A stretch of DNA of 64,000 nucleotides from Blumeriella jaapii (lineage: Eukaryota; Ascomycota; Leotiomycetes; Helotiales; Drepanopezizaceae): assembly GCA_009599575.1 (NCBI GenBank), contig VWND01000033.1, positions 216,661-280,660 on the forward strand. Reading direction: 5' to 3'. Positions within the stretch are counted from its first letter, which is position 1. The number at the start of each line of letters is the position of its first letter. This document shows, one piece after another, positions 35,075 through 46,650 of the stretch. The notes under the pieces were generated by a model, which worked only from the letters and a program-made list of their open reading frames with translations, was not told the origin of the DNA and made no database searches. The translations under genes and the position numbers were made by a program.

Positions 35075-37990
35075 ATAATAAATTTTTTTTTCGGCCAGGC
35101 TTTCGTTTTTAATAAAAAATGCAACTTTTAACGAAAGCTTTATAGTTTTCGAAATATTTTTTTTATTAAAAATCGTTTTTGATTCGGTAATAAATAGCCT
35201 TAGCTTTTTTATAAAACATTTTTTCGTAGACTTTTTTTATAATTTAAAACTTATCGGCTTTATTATTTATTATTAAGCGTTTTTAATATATATTATTTTT
35301 TATTTTATATAGCTTTTTATCGGCTAAAATATAATCGAAAGCTTGGTTTTTAAATAATTTAAATTAATAATTTAGTATGCTAAATAATTTGAATAAAATA
35401 ATTAAATAATATACGATTAAATAAAAATCGTCGGTTTCGTAATTATTAATCAAAAGTTTATTTTCGTCGCTAATCGGCTTATTCCGATCGTTTTCGGTTA
35501 AATCTATTCGCGGTGCCAGCCGAAATAATAACGCGAATGCTTTTTCGGCCCGAAAATTAATATTTTTTATTCGCAATGCTAACCGAAATAATAACGCGAA
35601 TAATTTCGGCTTTATAAAATCCAAAACGCAAATAGCAAAGCAGCCGATTTCGTCAGCGATTTATTCGTCGATATTTTATTCGCTTTATTCAGCGAAATCA
35701 AACGAATAAAAACGTTTTCGTTTAAAAAAGCCGTCTGCCGTTGTATTAATTATTTTTTTAATATGCCTGATTTCGAAATTTATAAATCGCATCCAAGCTA
35801 TTTAATTAATAACGAGCGCTTTTAATAAATTATTAGCTTTTTTATTTAATTAATCGACAAAAACTTTTGCGTTTATTTTTAAAATAAAATATACGTTGTA
35901 TAATTCGCTTTTTATTTTTTTTATTGCTTTAAAAGCGCCTCGATATTTTCGTTTAATAATATCGTAGCGTACTTTCGCGAAAAATTATAAGCCGTTTTCG
36001 AATCGTAAAAAATGCCGTTTTTTGTTTTCGTCGATTTATTATAATATAGCTTCCTAACCGAAAATATTAACTTCGATAATTAAAATGATTTTTTTTGCGT
36101 TTGGGCTATAATCGATTCGCATAAGCGATAAAGCCGATAAAAAATCGTTTTTAAAAAATTTTATAATTTTGTTTTGCTTTTTTTCCTAAACGAAATCGAT
36201 TTCTTTTTTTATCGTAGCGTAAATAAATACAGCTTTTTAAAAAAAGTTTTTAATTTAATTGCGATAATAAATCATAACGCTAATAAAAGCTTTTGCTTCG
36301 GTGATATTTTTATATTTTTTTTATTCGCAAATCTTTTTAACTTTTTTCGTTAAAAATAGCGGCCAGCGTTATTAATTATATAATTAACGATATTTATTTC
36401 GAATATACAAAATTTTAATCGAAGGCTAATAATAGCTTTGGCTTTTTCGAAGCAAATTATAATTTTATCGATATTTTAAATATATTTTATAATATAACGT
36501 CGAATTTTAAAAAGGATTTTTTTATTATTATAATATAATCTGAAGCTTTTTATTCCGACGTCGTCAACGTAAAAAAAAGCAATATCAGAAATGCAAATTA
36601 TAAAAATCTTATATACGACTTTTACGAATTAAACGATTAAATTAATAGCTTTTATAAGTATTTTAATTATACGCAGCAAACCGATTAAAATTTAAATTGC
36701 TATTATATTTCGAAATCGTAAATTAAACACTAAATAATCGTAGCCGGAAAACAAATCGAAAAAAAAAACGATCGTTAATTTTGCGAATTTGTTCGAAAAT
36801 TAATCGACGTTAAATAGTATATTAGCGTTTCGTATCGTTATTTTGTTTATTTCGACGATTGCGATAATAAATCTGTAAATGCTTTTTTTTTTTTTCGCAA
36901 CGATAAACCATTTGTTTTTATATAAGCCGTAGCAAAATTCGAAGATTTCTTGTTTAATTCGTTTTTTCAATATTTCGACTATTTTATTTTAAAAAGCTTT
37001 AAAAACTAAAAAGATTTTTTGCCAGGCTTCGTAAAACACGGTTTTAATATCGATATAAAACGTAACGTTAAAGCTGAATTGGCCTATTTTAATAAAATCG
37101 AAAGCTATAGCTTTTTTTCGGTTGCGTAAAACTTCGTATAAAACTTTTTTTTTTTTTAATAAAAATTAAATTCCGATTGCTAAATTATCAAATCGTTTTT
37201 TTGTAAATCGGCTGTTAAATAATAAGCTAGAAAATCGGCCGGTAATTAGTTTTTCGAATTCGCTAATAATTAATTAAAATAATTTTATTATTTTATTTTT
37301 TTTAAATCAATCGTTTATTTTTCCGAAAATATTTCCATCGGATTCGCCAAAATTTACGAATCGTATTTTATCAGTTTTACGCTTATAAAAAATGCTAATA
37401 TTAATATAAAAAAATAAAATATATAAGTCGGGTTTGTTTAATACGAAAACGAAATTTTCGAAACTTTTATTTCCGAATTAATAATCAAAAATATTAATAT
37501 TAGCTAATTTTATTCGCGATGCTATTTCGATTAGCAACGTAAATGTTTTTAGCCGAGTATTTTCCAGGTTTTGTTATAGCCCAGCGTTTGTTTTAAAACT
37601 AAAACCGGCTATTCGTTTTTCGATAAAACGTCGATTAAAAAAATCTTATCGCCGGCGACGGTAATTTAACTTTAGAAAAATCGATTTTAATTTCAGAAAA
37701 AAGCTTTTATCTGGCCGTTTTCGGTGTATTTAAAACTGACGAAACTTTCCAAAATTCAAAGCATTTTAAAAATAATAAAATAAAAGCATTTTTTTATTAT
37801 TAAAAAGTTTTTATAAATAATATATTTTTAACGTCGATTTTAATATTTCGTATAATTTTATCAAACTTAATCGTATTTTTATTAACGATCGTATAAATTA
37901 TTCGCTTATCGATAATAATCGGAATATTATTAGCTTCGGCCGTTTCTTGATTTATACAATTAATTTCGGCTCTATTATCGAATAAAGCGA
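35075..37990 (-). pseudogene. Y-host pol N-terminal part (protease, RT, RNase H)
   Basis: This aligns with 28992-31990 of Y-full throughout and carries the same protease and RT traces. The integrase continues at 15529 on the other side of the Y-full insertion. Confidence 0.75.
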
Positions 37991-37999
37991 AAACGGTCG

Positions 38000-40118
38000 T
38001 ACTTTTTTTAAATATAATTTTTATTTTTAATACTTTTATAGCCGTATAAAAGCAGTTTCGTCGTTTTAACTTTTAAGTTTTTATAACGAAAGTCAAAAAG
38101 CTGATTTTTTCCGAAGATTTCTTTTTATCGGCTAAATTAATTGCGATATTATAAATTTTTTTCTGGTTTTTTTCCAATTTAAAATCGTTTTTTTTTTCGA
38201 ATAATTTTAACTTTTTCGTTTTTTTTTAATATAAAAATTTATTTATTAATAATTTTATCGAATCTTTTTTTTATGTTAAATAAATCGCTGAATTTCAATT
38301 TAATTTTTTATTTTATGATTTTTTTAATAGCTTCGTCGACGGCTTCGGGGTTAATATATTTATCGATTTATTTTTCGCTTCGCATTAATAATAGGCGTTT
38401 AAAAGCTGGTACTTTCTGAATAATTTAAACCGGAGTATCGGTGTCGATATTTTTTATATCGTCGTTAATTTTTTTTATTATAAGCGTTTTTTTAATAATT
38501 TTATCGAATCCTTTTCGAATTTCAAAATCTTTTTTCTTTTCGATTCTAACGTTTTTTTTCATACCAGTCGGTTTAGCGAATAAAACAAAAACATTTTGCT
38601 TTTTTATAATTCGCTGGCTTAATTATATAGCTATAATATTTGCAAATGCGATAATTGCATTAGTAATATATATATTTATTTTTTATTTATATACTTAAAT
38701 TTTATTCACGCTTAGAATAAAAGTTTTTTTTTTAATTAGCACGTTTTTTAGAATGTTTTTTTTTTTATTAATAAAAATCGTTTTTGCATTTTTCCTGTTT
38801 TCCAAGCAGTCGTTTTATTTCGTACTTTTTATTTTTAAGCGAATAATATTTAACCAGCTTTGATTTTCAGCTTTATTAAAAAACCTATTTCTGCTTTCGT
38901 CGGTCCGAAGCAAATCGCTTCGTATTTATTAATATAATAAATACTATTATTTACGCAGAAATTAAATGCTTTGCATTTTAAGCGAATATAAGATTTTTCG
39001 CAGTAAATTTCTTTGTTATTACAAAATCCATATTTAAAACTACGAAATTTGTTTTAATAATTATTTTTACTATTTTAATAACCGCGATTCTGATTTCCGC
39101 GTTGATTTTTTTTTTTCTTTAATAATTGTTATTATAATTAATATTTCGCTGATTTTGATCGCTAGTACGAAAAGATTGCTATTAGACAGCTATTACTTTT
39201 ACGATAGCTTAGCGAAATTAATCGCTTCGCGCATTTTAAAAAAAATAATTATTATAAAAGCTATTTTAATCGTTTTTATTCGTCGAATTAACGTAAAAAA
39301 GTTTTTTTTGCTATTGTATAAAACTTTCGATTTTGTTTTGAAATTTTTAAATTTTAATATCGGTAAATTTTAATACGAGAGTTTCGATATTTTTATTAAG
39401 CTTTTTCAAATTAATAAATTTTGCAAAACGATTAAATAATATAATAACTGGCTGTCTTTTAGCGATTTCGGTAACTTTTAGTGGCTGGGCATATTTTTGC
39501 ACTAAAGCTTCCACGTCTTTTTTATAAGTAAAAAAGGGAGATTTCTTTTAATTTATAATTTCGATAATATATTCGCTTTGGTTTTATTTAAAAACGAATT
39601 TTATAAATTTAAAATACTAATCGAAAGTTTTAGAATTTTGTTTATTAATTTTAAAATATTTAATAATTTTGTTGCGAATACTGGTTGGAAGGCCAAGCAA
39701 AAACAATCTTTTTTATTTAACTTCGCTTAAAACCTTTTTATTAACGAAAACGTTAAAAACCCTCGTATAAATACGATAATAAGCTTTGAGTTTTTTGGCT
39801 TAACGAGTTATTATAACAAACTGTTTGAAAAAAGCGATAATATCGCGAATTTGCTAACGATCGTGGTTTCGGAATTCCGATTTTAAAACTTTAATTAGCT
39901 TACGCCAGTTTCGAGCCTTAATAGCCTTTTATTTATTTATCGATTTAATAATATTTTTAATAATTGGGTTATAATAGCGAAAAAGTTTATCGAATATTTT
40001 AATTTTAAAAACTCCGAAATCTTTATAAGTTTTTATATTTTTCGATAAAATCGGTAACGTTGGCGCTATTAAATAAGGGTGCACCAAAGGAGTTAGAAAA
40101 GAATATGCGGCCTCGCAT
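38000..40118 (-). pseudogene. Y-host gag relic
   Basis: Frame start at 40118 (MRGR) matching 34036 and 2196. A short in-frame difference with extra codons follows the start compared with the other two copies, and stops follow soon. Confidence 0.6.
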
Positions 40119-40890
40119 AAGAAAACGAAAAGCGTCGTTGTCCATAATATTAATAAAAATGTTAGTAAGGTTTGAATTAAATAAATAAATGTTTTCTAGA
40201 ATTGCAAATTAAAGGTTTTTAATATAAAAAAAATCGTTTTTAATAAAAAAGCTATCAAAAAGATTTTTGTGTTTTTTAAAGGAATTAAATAAAATAAGGT
40301 TGCGTCTAAACATTTGGATAGTATATTAAAAAACTTGTTTTTTAGTAACTTAACTCGATTAATATAATATTATTATATAATTTACGGTTTCGATATTCCG
40401 TGGCTCAGGCTAATGCACGTACAGCCATTTTTTTACTATTTTTAATAAAAAGCCGCAAATTATAATTGTTATAATTATAAAGCGTAAGATTAAAAAGTTA
40501 AGTTTTCGCTAAGCGTTTAATTAAAAAAAATTTAATTTAAAAAGGCCGAGCGCAGCGGTCGAAGCGTACGAACTAATACTCGATTTGTTATTTTTAAATA
40601 AAAAAGCGATTTTCGAGTTTTAAATTTCGCACGATTCAGAATTGCCTAACCGTAATTTCAAATGTTTCTGAAATATATTGCATTTTTATAGTTTAATAAC
40701 TGTGCGTAAAATAAAAAAAGCTATTAAAAGTCCTTTATATAATGCAGCTGCGAATAATATTATATAAAAGGTTTTTTAAGCCGTAATAGCGAAATATCGA
40801 AATCGATTTTAACTGTGAATTTTAAAAAATGCATCGGCGAATATATAAAAACGAAACACCGAAGTTTGAATTCCTGCGTAAATTACCAAA

Positions 40891-41156
40891 TATAAAAGTA
40901 AATAGAAAAACCAAATTAATACGGCCATATGTCGGTGAGTAAAATAATCTAGGAAATCCCTAGAAAAGACTGAAAAAAGAAAAAAAAAATAAGTGAAGGT
41001 ATGAATTAAACTGCGTGCTTATAGTATTATCTAAGGGGATGCTTTGCTTTTATACCTGTTAAAGGTAGTCAATGGCAGGGGGTTTCGGAGGGGTCCATGC
41101 CTCGACTATAGCTAAAACTACCAACTTCTATCAATACAAGGTATCACCGTTTTACA
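40891..41156 (-). repeat. Y-host 5' LTR
   Basis: 266 bp, followed by ATAAT (41157-41161), which matches the sequence at the left end of Y-host (10356-10360). Confidence 0.87.
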
Positions 41157-41917
41157 ATAATCGTAATAAAATTCGAGGTTATCGAAAATTTTAGTTTTCC
41201 AATAGCGTATTTTATAATTTTTATTATTATTTAGCTTAAACTTAAAATTCGAAACGCGCTTTATACGAGCTAGTCGAAAATCAGCAAATAAATAAAAACT
41301 ATAACGTTTAAAAAGCGCGCTAAAGTTTTGGCCGTTAAAAAAAATCTAAAAAAAATTCGCGAAAAGCGTAAAAGTTAATTTGCAACGTTTGTTAATTAAA
41401 ATAAAACGTTGCGAAAAAAAAAAAAAGCAGCAAATTCGCGATTGGCAAAAGTACGTTCGATAGATTTTACTAAACGCTTTAATTAAAAGGTTTGTCGCAA
41501 TCGTATAATTTCTAGAAATTGTCGTTTACGCTTTTGCGCTTTTTTCAATTGATTTTGCAAAAGTCTCAACTGAACGTTTTCAGCGCTAGGCTGTAAAAAA
41601 AAGATGGCAGGCGAAATAATGGTTGGCGCTTTGCCTTTTCCTTTGTTTTTTTTTCTTCGGAAGAAAAACTGTTTTTCAAAAAAAAAAGCTTCTGGGAGAA
41701 GCTGCTTTTTCGCTGATTAAAAGACAGGAGATTAAGGTGTAATAGCAGGAGTTGAAAAGCTTTGCTAAAAAAGAAATCGTTAAACAAAAGCTATTTTTCG
41801 CGAAATGCGAAAATAAACCTTTTTACGACCGGTCGATTATTTTGGTATAACCCGTAAAAAATTCGAAAAAAAAAAAAATTTACGCCGTCGCCAGCGTAAA
41901 AAAAGAATTGTTAATAA
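41157..41917 (-). pseudogene. Gag start and leader of element M, right piece
   Basis: Lies between M's 5' LTR and the Y-host insertion. Minus-strand reading gives basic, Lys/Arg-rich sequence and, at the junction, DNLEFYYDY, which continues as FVSDRF at 10359. The 73-codon frame at 41566-41787 has no recognisable domain. Confidence 0.5.
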
Positions 41918-42182
41918 TATAACGATTTAATTAATCGAAGAACTGAGAAATCAGTTAATTAATCGCTGTATTTATATAATATAAAAAACGAGCTTTTGGT
42001 TTTGTAACAAAAATATTTATTTAAAATCAATAATTGCAAAAAGCAAAGGTTATTAAAAAAAAAAGCCTTATATATATAAATAATCTCCATAGTTAATAAA
42101 AAGACCCACCAGAAGACCAGGGAGCTTGCAGCTACACGTAGTTGCTGGGATGACACGAGGGGCAAAAGAATAAGTCGTCACA
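41918..42182 (-). repeat. 5' LTR of element M (inverted relative to P1 LTR)
   Basis: 265 bp whose reverse complement matches 42691-42960: it begins TGTGACGACTTATTCTTTTG and ends in the eroded equivalent of GATCGTCACA. This copy is less mutated at its start than the P1 and P2 copies. It abuts P1 pol sequence exactly at 42183. Confidence 0.9.
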
Positions 42183-42960
42183 CTTCCGGCCTTTTCGCAA
42201 ACTCGATAATCTTACAAACGGCTTTTTTAAAATTATAGCCAAAATTTTCGATAACGCTTTTAAGCTAAACCTTTTTAATATTATAAACGTATATCCAGTT
42301 TTTTACGTTAATCGATTGCGTAAAACAGCTGACGACGCGCTTTTAAAACAAATTAACCCAATTCTTAAATTTATTAATATAATTAATAAATTTAAATACG
42401 AAATCGAAAAATTAATCGCTTATCGAATGCAACGGAAAACCTTTTAATATAAAGCTTTTTAAATAAGCTTAAATAAAAATCTCACGTAATACTCCGCGTT
42501 TGATTTTATATACGCTTTTTTAAAAATGCGCGATTTTCATTTAGCGTATAAAAAGCTTTTCGGTTCTTTTGCAAAACTTATAAACTGGCTAAAAGCGTAT
42601 TCCGAAAGTTTAAATTCGTAGGATTATTTGGATAGCGACGTATTAATAAATAAAAGCTCGAAAGCGCGCTTTTTTCGGACGGAAAAGTAATATAACGACT
42701 TATTTTTTTATTGTTTTTCGTATTACTCCAGCAACTGCGTATAATTGCAAACTTTCTGGTCTTTTGATGGGTTTCTTATTAACTATGGAAATTATTTATA
42801 TATATATAAAGCTTTTTCCTTTTAGCAATTTCTGCTTTTTGCAATTGTTAATTTTAAATAAATATTTTTATTGCAAAACCAAAAGCTCGTTTTTTATATT
42901 ATATGAACTCGGCGACCAGTTGACTGATCTCCCAGCCCTCCGACTGATTAGATCGTCACA
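42183..42960 (+). mobile_element. Ty3/gypsy-like element P1, 3' end
   Basis: The first 508 bp match the integrase tail and 3' leader of P2 (5706-6215), and the 3' LTR follows (42691-42960). The left edge is the point where M was inserted: P2 reads ...CCGACCTTCCGG here, and P1 resumes at CTTCCGG. The right edge is the junction to normal gene space. Confidence 0.85.
42691..42960 (+). repeat. P1 3' LTR at the compartment boundary
   Basis: 270 bp, start eroded from TGTGACGACTT to TATAACGACTT, end GATCGTCACA. It contains the uninterrupted site (about 42738-42745) into which the mariner element jumped in P2. Confidence 0.9.
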
Positions 42961-44144
42961 CTAGGAGCAGAAGCAGCGCAGCACCGGCAATTTCGAGTCA
43001 ACTCCAGCAGAAAGCATTAATTTATCCTGCAGATTTATCGTTGGAATATCGTTCAAACAAAAGTATTGAAAAGGGTCAGAAACGAAAGCCATTTGTTTAG
43101 CTGAATAACAACACGGCGGAATTATCTGTTCGCGAAAAAGCACGCGAGAAAGTAAACAAAAACCAGAATCAACATTAAACCCTTATACCAAAATTTACAA
43201 CCGAACTCAAAAGCATTTTAAAAACCATTGGATTGCTAAATCTTATCCGTGAGTTTTTCTTCCGAGATTCAGCTACAGCTAATTAAACACGGGTAGAAGA
43301 ACGGGAACAAAGACAAGCCTGCGCTCGCGAGTGGGATAAAGAAAGAGATTTGGGGATAACACTGGGATGAGGAGTGGAAATAAGACCTCGGCTAAGATGG
43401 ATATAAGGCACGTTCTGTGATGCCACCCTCGAAGGCTGAGGGTTATATTCTTACGAGTGCTACCTGGGAAACAAGTAAGTGGCTGGGTAAGTTATCATGA
43501 TGACGATGCTGTCTAACGTCTGGAGGGGCCAGTAAGACTGAGCAAGTGTGGGTGGGTGGGTATATAGGGATCCGAAGACATTGTTAGTTAGGAAAGAGAA
43601 AATTGCGAGGGTCCGTGGAAAACAATGGGATAGTGATAAAACAAAAGCGCGTACAGAAAGTGCTTGATGTAGAAATGCAGGTTGATATGGTGAACAAGAA
43701 TGGGCATAATAATAAGAAGATTGAATCCGTGAAAAGGTGTGATTGTATTGCGCATAAAACAGTTGCCCAACTGTAAATTGCTTGTTTCAAGGGAGGATTG
43801 AGTTGCGTGTGTTTGAGAGAAGGGGAGGTCAGTTCCATCATGGCAAGTCGACAAGTATTAAACATTAGCTATCCCCAACCCAGCATCACTCTTACGAAGA
43901 CATATCGAGACATATAGATACACAGTACAGACCTTCAGGTGAGGAAGGCATCAATCTTTCTTTATGAAACACGACCTCGTAGAGGATCTTACTTAAGTAC
44001 AAAAAAAGCGAAAGATAAGACAAACCCAAACAAACACCAAGTGCCGAGCGAATAGGTGGAACATCTCCGCCCCAAACCGCATCTAAGCAGGGTCCTATTA
44101 TCCTATCTTTAGAATACACAGATACGAATGCTCGCTTGCTTCCC
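42961..44144. other. Intergenic spacer at the edge of gene space
   Basis: Composition changes abruptly to about even GC at 42961. Short frames (for example 43584-43865) have no recognisable content and overlap in several phases. The segment before 44145 is probably the 3' UTR of the GH72 gene. No RNA gene seen. Confidence 0.6.
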
Positions 44145-45675
44145 CTACAGCGCCAATCCCAGACCAGCAAGGAGACCGGCAACCGTGACGAGGCCCTTGA
44201 ACGGCGGCATGATGGCCACGGCCGCCGACGAGCCGTTGCCACTCGATCCCGATTTGGACCCTGATCCCGAGCCGGTGCTTTGCCCATTGCCGGAGCCGGT
44301 TCCGCCGTTGCCGTTGAAGACGGCGGCGCTGCCGTCGGGGGCGACCCAGCCGGGCGAATACGACTCTCCACCCCATTGACTTGGGGTAACATCTTTGCCG
44401 ATTCCAGGGCCCTGTCCGGCGCCGTCCTTCATGTACTTCTGGGCGAGCTCCGGCATGGCGGGGATGTTGTCGTCGGGAACAGCCCAGTCGGGGCCAAAGG
44501 ACGGGCACTTCGATGCCGTCACGTTGGGGGAGTAGCCGCCGTCACCCGTGGGGTTGGGAGTCTTCTTAAAGGCGGCTGCCAGACGGTCAAAGTCCTCGTT
44601 GGGCTTGATGGTGTCGCCGTCGACCTCGACGATACCGTAACCGTTCGGCTCGACCGTGAACTCGTACGCGAGACCGCCGGAATAGACGGACGTCATGTTC
44701 TTGTCGAAGAGGGCGGCGATCTCACCCCAGTCACGCTTGTTGGTGATGCAACCGAACTCGGCCATGCTATAAAAGATCAGTTGGGGGTTGACGCGAGGGG
44801 ACGACGAGGAACGTACACGAGAGGAGCGCCGTAACCCTTCAGCTTCTGGACCTTCTTGTCCCAGCCGGAGAGGGTGAAGGACGAGGGCGAACACCACGAG
44901 TAGTCGTTCAAGGCGAAGAAGTCACCGCGGACGCCTTCGGGGCCGCAGTCGAAGTAGGCCAGCTGCTGGTCGATGTTTTCGGCCACGTCGGCGGCGGCGT
45001 AGCCGACGGGGATGTTGCGGTACTTGCGAGCCGAGATGTACGCCTTCATATCGCGGTGCAAGGCCTTGATGTAAGGCGCGGCAATGGTGTTGTTGCGGTC
45101 GTTGATGACTTCGTTGCCGTTGATCATCATCAGCAGGTTGTTGTAGCCGGCGAATTTGTCGATGGTCGCGAACACGCTCTGAAGGTACTTCTCGTTGTAG
45201 GACTTGAACAGGGTCGCGTTGCTTTCGCGGTTGAGCGAGAAATCGGGCGTGTTCACGTCGAGCACGAGGTAGATACCGGCATCTTCGAGCAGCTTCATAC
45301 CCTCCTCGTGCGACTTGGAGTTGTCGACCGTGTAGATACGGATGCAGTTGATGCCGAGCTCCTTGAACAGTTTGATGTCACGCGTGAGGTCGGGGATGTT
45401 CAGCAGCGGGTCCGAGGCATTGGCGGCTCCTCCAGGTCTAAGAGTAGGATATCTGTCAGGACAGGCAGGTTGGGCTGGGTCAAGGACACTACTGACTGGT
45501 AGGCGACACCGCGCAAGTAGAATCGCGTGTCTCCTGCGAAGAAGGCATTGCCCTTCACCGTGATGGTGGGAAGCGGCGCCGAAGCAGCTTGTCTGGGTTT
45601 GACCAGCTCGCTGACCGTGGGACTCGATGCCCACACCGTCGCTGCCAACGCGGCGAGCACGGCGGCGATCTTCAT
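44145..45675 (-). CDS. GPI-anchored 1,3-beta-glucanosyltransferase (GH72, Gas/Gel family)
   Basis: Exons 45675-45497, 45437-44817 and 44766-44145 with introns of 59 and 50 bp (GTCAGT...TTAG and GTACGT...ATAG) give 473 aa in one frame. The start MKIAAVLAALAATVWA is a signal peptide. The GH72 domain follows: FYLRGVAYQ, CIRIYTVDN, the acid/base Glu169 in NGNEV and the nucleophile Glu270 in MAEFGC. The C-terminus has a Ser/Gly-rich stretch and a hydrophobic tail ending GLLAGLGLAL, the GPI-attachment signal. No Cys-rich CBM43 module is present, so it is of the Gel1/Gas type without that domain. The enzyme cuts and re-joins beta-1,3-glucan chains at the plasma membrane and cell wall. It is the first gene beyond the transposon block, 1.2 kb from it. 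Confidence 0.95.
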
Positions 45676-46564
45676 GATGGCGGTGGGACGTCCTCGAGCG
45701 AGGGACGTGGAAGACGAGAAGAGGGAGTCGAGAAGAGGGAAGAAGGAAGAAAGAAGGGCACGAGCCGAGCAAAGAAGAAGGCCGGAACCGTCTCTCTGAA
45801 AGAGTGAAGAGGGTTCGGATCCGGGGAAGGGGGGGGTTAAGAAAAAAGAAGTTGTCGACGGGAGAGCGATGGAAGAATCAACGTCGACGATATCGAGAAT
45901 GCAGAGACAAAAAGGAACCGAGAAACGCAGCAGCGGAAAGCCGGGGCCGCCATGTCTGATATTGGCCGTCCAAGACTGGGCCACAAGAGTTCCAAGACGT
46001 CTCAAGAGGGGCTCCACGGGGCGGCGGCTTCTGATGCTTTCTTGGGTCTGAAGGGATTCCCCTTCTCCCCGTCCTCCTATGCGCTCCGCCACGGCGCCGA
46101 GTACTTGGCGAGAGTCGCAGGTCAATAAAAGCTCGGCTAATTCGACCAATGTCAACATAAGCGAGATGGATGTCTTGGGCTTGCGGCGCCCGATGCAGGG
46201 CTCTCGCTTGGCGGCGGGCGTCAGTCGCGAATTCAGGGGCTCGCTCAGAGTAAGTAAACAATCGGATGCAATACACACAACACAGTCTGGTGCTCTGGTA
46301 CGAGAGAACACACCTGCAAACCACGGTTCGACGTGACGGTGCGCACTTCGACGCACACGCTCCGAAGGCAAAGAACGTGCCAGTGCGCCGCCGTCCATGT
46401 CAACAAACGCCCAGCGCCTCCGAAGCAATTTGACTTTGCTGTGCGGTGCACATGGAAGGAAATTTCTCGTAAACCATGACTAAGGGAGGGATCATCTCCA
46501 AACACGGGCGTCGCCAATTTTACATCCCCGTCGTTTCGCAGATGTTGCTGATCCAGTTTCTGCT

Positions 46565-46650
46565 GCACTGTACTGTAGGCACTGTACTGTAGGTGCTGTG
46601 GGTGCTGTAGGTGCTGTGCTGTAGGTGCTGTAGGTCCTGCACTGTGCAGT
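46565..46650. repeat. Short TGCTGTAGG-type minisatellite
   Basis: Several imperfect 9-12 bp units of TGCTGTAGG/TGCTGTGGG in a row. Confidence 0.7.

Larger units (their letters stand above)
10360..41156 (-). mobile_element. Y-host: complete Y-family Ty3/gypsy-like element, interrupted by Y-full
   Basis: LTRs lie at 10360-10627 and 40891-41156, flanked by ATAA(T) on both sides (10356-10360 and 41157-41161). Internal DNA lies at 10628-15529 and 35075-40890. Subtracting the Y-full insertion and its duplicated ATAA gives about 11.25 kb, matching the 11.32 kb of Y-full without its copia. On the minus strand the order is 5' LTR, gag (from 40118), protease, RT, RNase H and integrase start (down to 35075), [Y-full], integrase end (15529 to about 14450), a 3.8-kb downstream region and the 3' LTR. 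Heavy C-to-T and G-to-A erosion is seen throughout. Confidence 0.9.

Noticed and set aside
10360..41156. Simple tandem array of a 6-kb repeat (units ending at 3232, 35074 and 41156)
   Set aside because: The apparent tandem arises from insertion of one Y copy into another; duplications and the intact site at 28992-28996 explain it better.
1..42960. CRISPR array, prokaryotic operon or phage
   Set aside because: The direct repeats are LTRs hundreds of bases long; genes have spliceosomal introns, so the DNA is eukaryotic.
45400..46428. 342-codon frame upstream of the GH72 start
   Set aside because: Its last 60 residues are the true exon 1 of the GH72 gene; the rest is leader and promoter sequence read through without a signal of coding.
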